NCBI GenBank assembly: GCA_020073525.1
Contig: JAIQFA010000007.1
Location: forward strand, 37,336 to 101,335
Reading direction: 5' to 3'
From: Terriglobia bacterium
Lineage (GTDB): Bacteria > Acidobacteriota > Terriglobia > Terriglobales > Acidobacteriaceae
DNA length: 64,000 nt
Shown: positions 27,000 to 36,047 of the stretch, piece after piece
Position numbering within the stretch: position 1 is the stretch's first letter
Layout of the letters: every line of letters begins with the position of its first letter
Made by a program: the position numbers and the translations under genes
Notes under the pieces: model-generated
The model's database searches: none
What the model saw: only the letters and a program-made list of their open reading frames with translations
Told to the model about the DNA's origin: nothing

Positions 27000-29720
27000 C
27001 TAGCGGCGCCATTCGTCGATCAGGTTGGCGACCAGTCCTGTCCAACCGGTTTGATGGCTGGCGCCCAGCCCCATGCCGGTGTCGCCGTGGTAGTACTCGT
27101 TGAAGAGCAGACAATCACGCCAATGCGGATCGTCCTGGAATTTACGGTACGCGCCGAAACAGGGGCGCTTGCCATCCTGATCGCGCTTGAAAATTGAGAT
27201 CATGCGGTTGGCGGTTTCTTCGGCAACCATCGAGGGCGTCACCGGCTTCCCGTCGCCTCCGGGTATGTGCACCGCGAATTGCGGCCCTAGCGCATCGCGG
27301 AATCGCAAGAAGGAATGGATCAGCAGGTACGAGGTCGGAAACCATACCGGACCACGCCAGTTGGAATTCCCTCCCTTAAGTTTGACTTCCGCCTCGCCTG
27401 CTTCGTAGCCCAGCACGCGGTCTCCGAATTGAAAAGGATGGCCCTGGTGATATTTCGATAGGCTGCGAATGCCATACTGCGAAAGGAACTCTCCCGGATC
27501 CCAGATGCGCTCGATCAGGCGCTTGAACTGGTTCGGGTCTGCGATCGAAAGCACATAACGTTTGCGTCCATCGTCGACCGCATAGCACGCGTCTCCGACC
27601 AGGTCAGGCCGGTTCTGGATGAACCATTCGACGTCCCTCAAGAAGCTCGGGTAAGCCTTCAGTTCCTCGCGGTCAAGCACCTCAATTCCATAGAGCGGAA
27701 TCAAGCCAACCAGCGAACGCAGCCGGAACTTGTGAAATTCGCCGTTCGGGTAGCGGAGTACGTCGTAAAAAAAGCCTTCCTTCTCGTCCCACAACTGGTA
27801 TTGGCGGCCGCCCATCTTCTTCATGGCGGCGCCGATGTAGATGAAGTGCTCGAAGAATTTGGTGGCCACACCCTCATAAACGGGATTCTGTTTCGCCAAC
27901 TCCAGCGCGATGCGCATCAGGTAAAGACAGAAGAAGCCCATCCAGCCGGTGGCATCGGCTTGTTCCAGGATGGCGCCGCCGGGAAACCGTTCGCCGCGGT
28001 CCACCACCGCGATATTGTCCAAGCCCAGAAATCCGCCTTCAAAGACGTTGTTGCCCTGGCTGTCCACACGGTTCACCCACCAGGCAAAGTTCATCAGCAG
28101 TTTGTGCAGACACTTTTCCAGAAACTCGGTGTCGCCCTTGCCGGTGCGCTGTTTCTCGGTCTGATACACGCGCCAGCAGGCCCAGGCGTGCATCGGAGGA
28201 TTCAAATCCGAGAACTCCCACTCATAGGCGGGAATTTGTCCGTTCGGGTGCTGGAACTGCTCGAACAGCAGCACCCACAAATTTTCCTTGGCAAAATCCG
28301 GATCGACCAGCGCCAGGCTAATACACTGGAATGCCAAGTCCCACGCCGCGAACCAGGGAAACTCCCACTTGTCTGGCATGGAAAGAATGCGCATCGAATT
28401 CACGTGCCGCCAGTGAACGTTGCGGATGCGCTTGCGAGATTCCGGTGGCGGCAGCTTGGGATTGTCGCCTTCCAGCCACAGGTCTACGTCCCACAAATAG
28501 ATCTGTTTGCCCCACAGCATTCCCGCCAGCGCCTGCCGCTGAATATCTTTCTCTTCCGCGGAAGCCTTGGGAGGATGCACGATAGCGTAGAACTGATCGG
28601 CTTCCTTTTTTCTCTGCGTGACGATCTTGTCCACGTCATCCAGGGGTCGATCTTCCTTCTCCGGGGTCAATCGCAGGCGAAGGACTACAGACTCTCCCAC
28701 CGGGACCGAGTACTTGTAGTGAACACACGCTTTGGTCCCTGACTGTGACGGATTTACGCAGGCTTCGCCGTTCACGACGTGGCGATGGAATGCATCCTTC
28801 ACGTATGGCTTGCGATTGCTTGCGCCTTGGTAAAGTTGCACCGCGTTGTTTTCATTGTCCGTGAACAGCGCGTTCCCACCTGCCGGAGCGTAGAGGTAGC
28901 GGCGGCCCAGCGAATAGGGAAACTGCAAGTTGTGTAGTGCGGACTTCTGGAAATCATCCGCAACCAGCGTGACGTGGTCGGTGGCGGCTGGTGCAAGGCT
29001 GATCAGGGGTTCACTGCCCGGCGGATCGGTCCAAGCCCAGGTGTTGCGGAACCACAGGTGGGGCAGCAGATGAAGTTGGGCGGCCTCGGGGCCACGGTTA
29101 AAAGCCTCGACACGGATACAGATATCTTCGGGACCTGACTTCGCGTACTCGACGAACACGTCGAAATAGCGGTTATCGTCGAAGATCCCGGTATCCAGCA
29201 GTTCGTACTCGGGCGCTCCCACCAGCCCCTGTCGCCGGCGGTTTTCTTCTAACAACTGTGCGTAGGGAAACTCGCGCTGCGGATATTTGTAAAGCATCCG
29301 CATGTAGCTATGGGTGGGCGTGTTGTCGAGATAGAACCAGTATTCTTTGACATCTTCGCCGTGATTACCTTCGTTGCCGGAGAGCCCAAACATTCGTTCT
29401 TTGAGGATCGGGTCACGGCCATTCCACAGCGCAAGCGCAAACACCAATAGCTGGTAGCGATCGCAAATCCCGGCGATGCCATCTTCACCCCAGCGATAGG
29501 CCTTGCTCCGCGCCATGTCGTGGGTCAGGAATTCCCACGCACCTCCATCTGGACTGTAGTCTTCTCGCACGCTCCCCCAGGAACGCTCGCTGACATACGG
29601 TCCCCACTTGCGCCAGGGCGCGACAGTTTCGTTGGAGGGCTCGGCCAGACGCTGGTGTTCCGCGCTTAACGAAGGACTACCGGCGTGAGCGCTCGGTTTG
29701 TCGGCCCATCTGTCGGACAT
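27000..29720 (-). CDS. GH63-like glycosidase (MGH1-like), cytosolic
   Basis: 906 residues with no signal peptide, unlike the other glycosidases here. Segments typical of the bacterial GH63/mannosylglycerate-glucosylglycerate-hydrolase-like group are visible: [21 protein letters not shown] near the start, [49 protein letters not shown] and [21 protein letters not shown] at the end. The (alpha/alpha)6 domain covers roughly residues 400-900. Members cleave alpha-glucosyl or alpha-mannosyl bonds of small solutes or oligosaccharides. The E in AYEWEF and the GDTG region are candidate catalytic sites. It ends only 3 bp into the gap facing the GH36-like gene and starts 3 bp after the cytochrome gene's stop at 29724, so the two minus-strand genes may be cotranscribed although unrelated in function. 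Confidence 0.85.
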   Translation of the reverse strand: MSDRWADKPSAHAGSPSLSAEHQRLAEPSNETVAPWRKWGPYVSERSWGSVREDYSPDGGAWEFLTHDMARSKAYRWGEDGIAGICDRYQLLVFALALWNGRDPILKERMFGLSGNEGNHGEDVKEYWFYLDNTPTHSYMRMLYKYPQREFPYAQLLEENRRRQGLVGAPEYELLDTGIFDDNRYFDVFVEYAKSGPEDICIRVEAFNRGPEAAQLHLLPHLWFRNTWAWTDPPGSEPLISLAPAATDHVTLVADDFQKSALHNLQFPYSLGRRYLYAPAGGNALFTDNENNAVQLYQGASNRKPYVKDAFHRHVVNGEACVNPSQSGTKACVHYKYSVPVGESVVLRLRLTPEKEDRPLDDVDKIVTQRKKEADQFYAIVHPPKASAEEKDIQRQALAGMLWGKQIYLWDVDLWLEGDNPKLPPPESRKRIRNVHWRHVNSMRILSMPDKWEFPWFAAWDLAFQCISLALVDPDFAKENLWVLLFEQFQHPNGQIPAYEWEFSDLNPPMHAWACWRVYQTEKQRTGKGDTEFLEKCLHKLLMNFAWWVNRVDSQGNNVFEGGFLGLDNIAVVDRGERFPGGAILEQADATGWMGFFCLYLMRIALELAKQNPVYEGVATKFFEHFIYIGAAMKKMGGRQYQLWDEKEGFFYDVLRYPNGEFHKFRLRSLVGLIPLYGIEVLDREELKAYPSFLRDVEWFIQNRPDLVGDACYAVDDGRKRYVLSIADPNQFKRLIERIWDPGEFLSQYGIRSLSKYHQGHPFQFGDRVLGYEAGEAEVKLKGGNSNWRGPVWFPTSYLLIHSFLRFRDALGPQFAVHIPGGDGKPVTPSMVAEETANRMISIFKRDQDGKRPCFGAYRKFQDDPHWRDCLLFNEYYHGDTGMGLGASHQTGWTGLVANLIDEWRR

Positions 29721-29723
29721 CGG

Positions 29724-31076
29724 TTAGCGGCTTCCCTTTTCCGCGGACAGGAGTTCGCTCACCTTCTGCATTTGAGCCGCAAAGCGGGGTGCGTTATACG
29801 CCGAAGGATCGTCGAGTTGCTGAAAGAGACCGCCGATCGCAGCTTTCATTTCCGCAGCGTCGAGGTTCTTTGCATGCTGCTGGTATACACCGAACAACGA
29901 GTCCAACGACATGGCAGCCTGCCCGGCGGCACGCTGTCCTTGCTGGGAGATAGCACGGGAGTCGCCGGCGATTTTCCGCATGACTTGCAATGTAAACGCC
30001 TGATCGTAGCTGCGGTTGTTCAACGAGCCGGCGAGGGAATGGGTGAGTTCAGCGGCGCGATCCGCCGAGGCCGCAATTTGTTCGCGGTCGCCGTTGAGCT
30101 GTCCCATCAAACCGCTGAGCGTCGCCATCTCCGATTCGAGCTTGCCTGCGGTGGCGGCATTAGTTTCAGCAGCGGCATAGCGAAAGACGACGAACCGAGC
30201 GGAATTCCAGGCGGGAACACCTGGCGAGCGTCCGGCATAGCCCACCTCCTGACGCCAGCTGTCTTTGGCGGCCGTCAAGCTGTGGTGACAGGCGAAGCAA
30301 TCGAGTTCGGCATATTCCGGCCAAGTGGAACTGCGGGCGCGGCGGGCGAGACGTTGCAGACTGTCGCGCAGCTGCATACCTTGTCCCACCGCCCACTCCT
30401 TGGTTCCGAACCATGGCGTGTCATCAGAATCTTTCCAGTGGCGCGGCATCACCGCGCTGAAAAGATTCAGTTCGAAGGTCAAGTCAGGATGGCCCGCGGC
30501 AATCATCTCGTGATCGACAGACTGTTCCTCGGTTCCGACGTGACAGTGCAGGCAAGTATGGCTGCGTACCGCGAGGTCGCGCAGATCGCGCATGCCGAGT
30601 TGGGCCTTCTGGTCGGCAGTTCGCGTCTCCCACTCTTTGACCGTGTGCGCTCCCAGCCAACCAGCTGCTGGGCCGTGGCAATGCTCGCAGCTCACGCCGT
30701 CACTAATGTCGAAGGACTGGGCTCGCATCTCCGGCGCGACGGAGAGGGCATGGCACGCCAGGCATTTCTGGTTCTGGCTGGGAGGCGATTGCAATTTCAG
30801 AATTCGTCCGATACGGATGGAAACGTCATTCGACAACACCTGGTAGGCGCGCGCGTGCTTGTCTTGCCCGGCCCAGATGCTGTATTCGTTTTGGGCGACA
30901 CGGGTGATGTTCTTAGGCTGGATGCTGCCATGACAACTGCTGGAGGCGCATCCGCCCGGCCCGTTGTACTTGCCCACAACAGAATTCTGGGCTGGGGCTG
31001 ACGCTGAAATAAAGACGGCGAATGTCAGACACGCCGCCACTTGTCCGTAGTCCACGATGCGCATTTTTTGGGGCAA
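29724..31076 (-). CDS. Exported pentahaem cytochrome c (c554-like)
   Basis: 450 residues with a signal peptide (about 8-30, ending SAPAQ). Five haem c sites are visible: an unusual CX4CH site CASSSCH (43-49), then CLACH (105-109), CEHCH (130-134), CLHCH (175-179) and CFACH (260-264). The order and SCEHCHGPAAGWLGAH context resemble the cytochrome c554/NrfB-like multihaem group. The C-terminal 180 residues are helical and haem-free. It should act as a periplasmic electron carrier. It is divergent from the NuoEF operon across 133 bp (31077-31209), suggesting shared control with that redox module. A CX4CH site needs a haem lyase that accepts it, or may be unfilled. Confidence 0.88.
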   Translation of the reverse strand: MPQKMRIVDYGQVAACLTFAVFISASAPAQNSVVGKYNGPGGCASSSCHGSIQPKNITRVAQNEYSIWAGQDKHARAYQVLSNDVSIRIGRILKLQSPPSQNQKCLACHALSVAPEMRAQSFDISDGVSCEHCHGPAAGWLGAHTVKEWETRTADQKAQLGMRDLRDLAVRSHTCLHCHVGTEEQSVDHEMIAAGHPDLTFELNLFSAVMPRHWKDSDDTPWFGTKEWAVGQGMQLRDSLQRLARRARSSTWPEYAELDCFACHHSLTAAKDSWRQEVGYAGRSPGVPAWNSARFVVFRYAAAETNAATAGKLESEMATLSGLMGQLNGDREQIAASADRAAELTHSLAGSLNNRSYDQAFTLQVMRKIAGDSRAISQQGQRAAGQAAMSLDSLFGVYQQHAKNLDAAEMKAAIGGLFQQLDDPSAYNAPRFAAQMQKVSELLSAEKGSR

Positions 31077-31209
31077 TCGTCTTGCTTATACCCGCTCTGT
31101 TGTACGAAATCAATTGACTGCATGGTACGTCCCGAAACCGACGGACAGCGTCTGAGGATACTTCCTGCCCCAAATTCGCCATTCCCCAAAGCGAACGGTT
31201 GAAGTTAAG

Positions 31210-32946
31210 ATGCTTGGCAATCTTGTCACTATTTATGCGGAACCAAGGGGACCCTGGCGCTTGATCGACGAACTCAGGTCCATACAGCATCAGTTCGGCT
31301 ACCTGCCGGCCGATCGGTTGCAGGACCTCGCCGCAAAGATTCAGGTGCCGCTCAGCCAGATCCATGCGGTAGCCAGTTTTTATCCCCACTTTCATCTCAC
31401 GCCGCCGGCCCAGGCTGAAGTGCGCGTTTGCGCCGATATGGCTTGCCACTTGCGTGGCGGTTCCGACCTGAAACGTGGGCTGGACCAGGCTTTTCGTGGA
31501 GGCGGCTCGGAAAAGGTCGCTGTGCGTAATGTGTCCTGTCTCGGCCGCTGCGACCAAGCGCCTGCGCTCTCGATCAACGATCAAATCTATAGCAACCTCG
31601 ACGAACATCGCGCCGTTGGGCTCGTGCGGGACGTTCTCTCCGGGCGCCCGCTTCCGGCCGAAAAACACGACCAGCGTCGGATGAAAGATCGGGCGCCGGT
31701 CGCTTCCGATCCGTATGGCGGCGATCCCAAATATTCTGCGGTCCGGCAGTTTGTCGAGAATCCGGACTGGAGCGGTGTGATCGCCACCCTGAAAGCCAGC
31801 GGACTACGCGGCATGGGCGGCGCCGGCTTCCCTACCGGCAGCAAGTGGGAAATTGTGCGCAATGCTCCGGGCAAGGAAAAATATATTGTCTGCAACGCCG
31901 ATGAGAGCGAGCCCGGCACCATCAAAGACCGCTTCATCATGGAAAACGTCCCGTACCTGGTGATTGAGGGCATGATCATGGCCGGGTTGGTTACGGGCGC
32001 CCGCCGCGGAATCCTCTACATCCGGCATGAGTACGAACGACCCAAAGAGATTCTGCAAGAGGAGATCGACCGTTGTTATCGCGATGGGCTTCTCGGGCCG
32101 CGAATTCGCGGGAGCAGTTTGGCTTTCGACCTCGAAATCTTTGTCAGTCCCGGCGGTTACATCTGCGGCGAAGAGAGCGCACTGCTTGAAGCTATCGAAG
32201 GCAAGCGCGCCGAACCGCGCAACAAGCCACCCTTCCCGGGCACGAATGGTCTCTGGAACCAGCCGACCGCCATCAACAACGTTGAGACTTTTACCTTCGC
32301 CACCGTGATTCTGGCGCGCGGAGCGGAGTGGTTCAAGGCTCAGGGGACGAACGGCGCTTTCGGCATGAAGTTCGTCGGAATCAGCGGTGATGTGAATCGT
32401 CCTGGAGTCTACGAAGTCCCGATGGGCACGAAATATTCTCAGCTCATCTATGAATACGCGGGCGGCATTCTAGAAGGCCGTCCGTTGCTGGCCTACGCAC
32501 CTTCGGGGCCCTCCTCCGGATATCTGCCTGCTCCCATGGTTGACCTGGCGCTCGACTGGAACGCAGTGGCAGCGGCCGGTTCGATGGTGGGCTCGGGAGC
32601 GATCGTAGTCTGCGCCGAAGGGCGATGCATGCTCGACATGGCGCTCAATGCGGTCCGCTTCTACCGCAACGAATCCTGTGGCAAGTGCGTTCCCTGCCGC
32701 GTGGGCTCACAGAAACTAGTCGAAATGCTTACGGGATGGACCGAGGGCCGCTCCTCGAACTCCGACCTGCAATTGCTCGACGAACTCACGCATGCCTTGA
32801 AGTTGACCTCGATCTGCGGCCTCGGCCAGGTAGTCCCCGTGCCCATCGCTTCCGTGCTGAAACATTTTCGTGGGGTCATTGACGAACACCTTAACCATCG
32901 CCGCTGCCCGGCGGGAGTTTGCTTCCCGCAAGGGGGGAAGGCATGA
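31210..32946 (+). CDS. NuoE-NuoF fusion: NADH-oxidising flavin/iron-sulfur subunit
   Basis: 578 residues. Residues about 15-135 are a NuoE-type thioredoxin-like [2Fe-2S] domain with C74, C79, C110 and C114. Residues about 165-560 are NuoF-like: the FMN/NAD site GLRGMGGAGFPTGSKW (198-213), CNADESEPGT, an SLBB-like segment, and the [4Fe-4S] site ESCGKCVPCRVGS with a distal TSICGLGQ cysteine. Such fusions oxidise NADH (or reduce NAD) in HoxF, FdsB-type formate dehydrogenases and bifurcating enzymes. No hydrogenase, formate dehydrogenase or other Nuo gene is near, so the partner must be the next gene, which it overlaps by 4 bp (ATGA). Direction of electron flow is not given by sequence. Confidence 0.92.
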   Translation: MLGNLVTIYAEPRGPWRLIDELRSIQHQFGYLPADRLQDLAAKIQVPLSQIHAVASFYPHFHLTPPAQAEVRVCADMACHLRGGSDLKRGLDQAFRGGGSEKVAVRNVSCLGRCDQAPALSINDQIYSNLDEHRAVGLVRDVLSGRPLPAEKHDQRRMKDRAPVASDPYGGDPKYSAVRQFVENPDWSGVIATLKASGLRGMGGAGFPTGSKWEIVRNAPGKEKYIVCNADESEPGTIKDRFIMENVPYLVIEGMIMAGLVTGARRGILYIRHEYERPKEILQEEIDRCYRDGLLGPRIRGSSLAFDLEIFVSPGGYICGEESALLEAIEGKRAEPRNKPPFPGTNGLWNQPTAINNVETFTFATVILARGAEWFKAQGTNGAFGMKFVGISGDVNRPGVYEVPMGTKYSQLIYEYAGGILEGRPLLAYAPSGPSSGYLPAPMVDLALDWNAVAAAGSMVGSGAIVVCAEGRCMLDMALNAVRFYRNESCGKCVPCRVGSQKLVEMLTGWTEGRSSNSDLQLLDELTHALKLTSICGLGQVVPVPIASVLKHFRGVIDEHLNHRRCPAGVCFPQGGKA

Positions 32947-35111
32947 GTTCCAAGGCCGCCGCCGAGATTCAGCTCACCATTGACGGCGTGCCCGTGTCGG
33001 TCCCGGCGGGAACCACGATTTTCGATGCTGCCCGCCTCAATGGAATTCCGATTCCCACTCTCTGCCATCAGCAAAACGAAAACCCGGTGGGCGTATGCCG
33101 CGTATGCGTAGTCGATATCGGCCAGCGGGTGTATGCCGCGTCCTGCATCCGTCAGGTTGAACCGGGCATGACGGTGAAGACCTCGACCGATCCGGTGCGA
33201 GCGGCGCGCCACACCCTGGTTGAGTTGCTGATGTCGGACCATCCGTCACCCTGCGCTCGCCAGCAACAATCGGGAGACTGCGAACTGGAACACCTCGCCA
33301 GCGTCGCTGGCATCAAGGAACCTCGTTTCCCGCATCGCGCGACTCCTCGCGGCAAGGATGACTCCTCCGCCGTCATCGCGGTAGATCACGAAGCCTGCAT
33401 CCTCTGCGATCGTTGCGTTCGCGGTTGCGATGACATACGGCACAACTGGGTGCTGGCGCGCCGCGGCAAGGGATACCAGGCTGGAATCGCCTTCGATAAC
33501 AACTTGCCCATGAGCGAGTCGTCTTGCGTATCGTGCGGCGAGTGCATGGTTTCCTGTCCCACGGGCGCACTGACCAACAAGCGCGTCGTCGGGACCCAAC
33601 TCGGCGAAGGAGATGTACTCGATCCCGCCGAGTTGCTGAATCTGCCAATTTTCCAGAACGTCTCCGGAACCTTTCTCGAACTGAACCAAAAGGCAGTCGT
33701 AAAGCGGCATTTCAAGGCCGGAGAGATTGTCTGCCGGGAAGGCGAGTTCGGTTCGACGGCCTTCTACATCCTCGAAGGCAAGGCAGAAGTTTTTCTTTCC
33801 AGCCCCATCGCCCACGTCAAGACAGAGGGCAGCAGCAAAGGCTTCTTCAGTAAACTGCAGAGCCTGCTGGCGCCACGCGAGGGAGACCGCCGGAGTGAAG
33901 AATCTGACCGGCCGTTTATTCCCATCGACGCCTCGGTGGACTTGCCGTACGACAATCCCATCGCTGAACTGAACCCCGGCGACATGTTCGGCGAAATGAC
34001 CTGCATGAGTTATTACCCGCGGTCGGCGACGGTGCGCGCCCGGACCGATTGCGTGATGCTGGAAATGCTGCGCAACGTGCTCGACATTTTGCAGCGCAAC
34101 AAAACGTTCCGGGCACAACTGGAGAGCAACTACCGCGCCCGTGCGCTCGACTCGCACCTGCGCAGCGTCCCTGTCTTTGCTTCGCTCACCCAGGACTTCA
34201 TCGACCATCTGCGCGATCGCGTGGAATTGCTGCGCTTCAATCCTGGCCAGCTAATTTGCCGCCAGGGAGATCCTGCCGACAGCTTCTATTTGGTCCGAAT
34301 CGGATTTGTGAAGGTTTCAGAACAGCGCCCCGGCGGCGAACTAGTACTGGCCTACCTGGCGCGCGGCGGGTACTTTGGCGAAATCGCGCTGCTCAGCGGC
34401 ATCCCGCGCTCCGCGACCTGCACCGCTCTTGACCATGTGGAGGTCGTGCACATTTCCGGCGAAGATTTCCAGCTCATGCTCGACCGATTTCCTGAGGTTC
34501 GACAAAAGTTGGAGGCCATCGCCCGCGAGCGGATTGAAGAAAATCTGCGGCATACCGTCCAGGCGCAGAACGTTCCCGTGGATCAATTCCTGGCCCAGGG
34601 GTTGATGGAGGCGCAAAGCCTACTCGTACTCGATCTGGAAAAATGTACGCGCTGCGACCAATGCGTCCGCGCCTGTGCCGATGCCCACCAGGGCGTCAGC
34701 CGTCTGGTCCGCGAAGGTCTGCGCTTCGACAAATATCTCGTGGCCACTTCCTGCCGGCAGTGTCGCGATCCGCTTTGCATGGTTGGATGCCCGGTCGGCT
34801 CCATCCGGCGGCGCAATACGTTGGAGGTGATCATTGAAGACTGGTGCATCGGCTGCGGCCTCTGCGCCAACAACTGTCCCTACGGGAACATCAATCTGCA
34901 TCCATTCCCGGCAGAACTCGAGGACCCCACGCATCCCGGACACAAGATTGCCGGAGTGCGGGTGAAAGCGACGTCCTGTGATTTGTGCCACGACCACGCC
35001 GAACCGAGCTGCGTCTATGCCTGCCCGCATGACGCGGCGCACCGCGTGAATCCACCGGAGTTTTTTGCTGGTCTGCTGGCGCAGCCTGCGCCTGCCAAAG
35101 GCAGGAGCTGA
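32943..35111 (+). CDS. NuoG-like iron-sulfur protein with two cyclic-nucleotide-binding domains and a C-terminal four-cluster ferredoxin module
   Basis: 722 residues from the ATG at 32943 that overlaps the NuoEF stop and has an AAGGGGGGAAGG purine run before it. Domains in order: NuoG-type [2Fe-2S] (C41, C52, C55, C68); His-Cys site (H100, C104, Q107 in place of the expected Cys, C113); two [4Fe-4S] sites (C152/155/158/162 and C195/198/201/205); first cNMP domain (about 238-385, GE..C....RSATV at 350-364); second cNMP domain (about 408-535, canonical FGEIALL...PRSAT at 478-491); DmsB/NrfC-like ferredoxin module with four cysteine sets (568-578, 604-616, 635-645, 679-694). There is no molybdopterin domain. 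It looks like an electron wire from NuoEF to the membrane proteins that follow, with a built-in cAMP/cGMP sensor. The second cNMP site has the conserved Glu and Arg for the phosphate; the first is weaker and carries a 50-residue insertion. Confidence 0.92.
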   Translation: MSSKAAAEIQLTIDGVPVSVPAGTTIFDAARLNGIPIPTLCHQQNENPVGVCRVCVVDIGQRVYAASCIRQVEPGMTVKTSTDPVRAARHTLVELLMSDHPSPCARQQQSGDCELEHLASVAGIKEPRFPHRATPRGKDDSSAVIAVDHEACILCDRCVRGCDDIRHNWVLARRGKGYQAGIAFDNNLPMSESSCVSCGECMVSCPTGALTNKRVVGTQLGEGDVLDPAELLNLPIFQNVSGTFLELNQKAVVKRHFKAGEIVCREGEFGSTAFYILEGKAEVFLSSPIAHVKTEGSSKGFFSKLQSLLAPREGDRRSEESDRPFIPIDASVDLPYDNPIAELNPGDMFGEMTCMSYYPRSATVRARTDCVMLEMLRNVLDILQRNKTFRAQLESNYRARALDSHLRSVPVFASLTQDFIDHLRDRVELLRFNPGQLICRQGDPADSFYLVRIGFVKVSEQRPGGELVLAYLARGGYFGEIALLSGIPRSATCTALDHVEVVHISGEDFQLMLDRFPEVRQKLEAIARERIEENLRHTVQAQNVPVDQFLAQGLMEAQSLLVLDLEKCTRCDQCVRACADAHQGVSRLVREGLRFDKYLVATSCRQCRDPLCMVGCPVGSIRRRNTLEVIIEDWCIGCGLCANNCPYGNINLHPFPAELEDPTHPGHKIAGVRVKATSCDLCHDHAEPSCVYACPHDAAHRVNPPEFFAGLLAQPAPAKGRS

Positions 35112-35117
35112 ATCCAA

Positions 35118-36038
35118 GTGCTGATTGATCACACACACCGCAAATGGTTCGTTGGCAGCGTTGCAGGACTCGCCGTGGCCACCGCGGTGTACATCCCCTA
35201 TAGCCTGCGATCACCCCAAGGAGCACGCGGAGGCAGCGCCTTGGGACTGACCTACGGAATCGCAGGCTTCCTCTTCATGCTTTTCGTGGGATTGCTGGGG
35301 GCGCGCAAGAAAGTTCCGGTATGGCGTGTGGGACGCGCGCAGTCCTGGATGCGCGGCCATCTGTGGCTTGGCTTTCTCAGTTTCCCACTGATTCTCTTTC
35401 ATGGCGGATTTCACTTTGGCGGATCGCTCACCCGGATGCTGATGTGGTTGTTCGTCTTCGTTTGGGTGAGCGGCACACTAGGCGCAGCGTTGCAGCATTT
35501 CATGCCGCGCTTTCAAACCGCGCAGCTTCCGATGGAGACGATCTACGAGCAGATTGACCGCGTGCGCGCGCAACTGGCAGAGGAAGCCGGCCAACTTGTG
35601 GAGGAGACTTGTTCTGCACTGGAAGGCGAGGTTTCGCGCGCCAGTGAACGGCAGCGAGCGATGTCGGCCAGCGCCGGCACGCAGGAAGGACTCACGGTAG
35701 CGTCTGGACTGCAAGCCAACCAGCAAGTGAGCACGCAGTTGCGCCAGTTTTTGCGCGACGAAATGCTGCCTTACCTGGAAAAGGGCGGGGCCCAGGCCAT
35801 GACCTTGAGCAACGAGGCACAGGCACAGGCGATGTTCCAGAGGTTTCGTGTGCTGCTTCCTCCCGAACTCCATTCGAATTTGGATGACCTGGAAAACATT
35901 TGCGAAGAGAAGCGGCAACTGGACAAACAGAGCCGCCTACACACGATTCTGCACGGCTGGCTGCTGGTGCACATCCCGCTCTCCTATGCGCTATTGCTGC
36001 TGGGTGCGGTGCACGCGGTGGTGGCCTTGAAATTCTGA
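35118..36038 (+). CDS. Integral membrane protein, predicted di-haem cytochrome b-like
   Basis: 306 residues from a GTG 6 bp after the iron-sulfur gene. Membrane helices are predicted at about 10-29, 43-62, 78-98, 105-126 and 279-304, with a long soluble, Glu/Gln/Ala-rich helical insert (about 130-275). Helix 3 has H81 and H95, and the last helix has H285 and H299; both pairs are exactly 14 apart, the spacing seen in four-helix cytochromes b that hold two haems b across the membrane. H99, H127 and H279 are extra candidates. I know no named family for it. In this operon it would pass electrons from the cytosolic iron-sulfur protein to quinone or to the decahaem protein encoded next. Confidence 0.78.
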   Translation: MLIDHTHRKWFVGSVAGLAVATAVYIPYSLRSPQGARGGSALGLTYGIAGFLFMLFVGLLGARKKVPVWRVGRAQSWMRGHLWLGFLSFPLILFHGGFHFGGSLTRMLMWLFVFVWVSGTLGAALQHFMPRFQTAQLPMETIYEQIDRVRAQLAEEAGQLVEETCSALEGEVSRASERQRAMSASAGTQEGLTVASGLQANQQVSTQLRQFLRDEMLPYLEKGGAQAMTLSNEAQAQAMFQRFRVLLPPELHSNLDDLENICEEKRQLDKQSRLHTILHGWLLVHIPLSYALLLLGAVHAVVALKF

Positions 36039-36047
36039 GATGCAGCG

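Noticed and set aside
31210..32946. HoxF subunit of an NAD-reducing hydrogenase, or FdsB of a formate dehydrogenase
   Set aside because: No HoxU/Y/H, FdsA or other catalytic subunit is encoded nearby; the next genes are a cNMP iron-sulfur protein, a membrane protein and a cytochrome.
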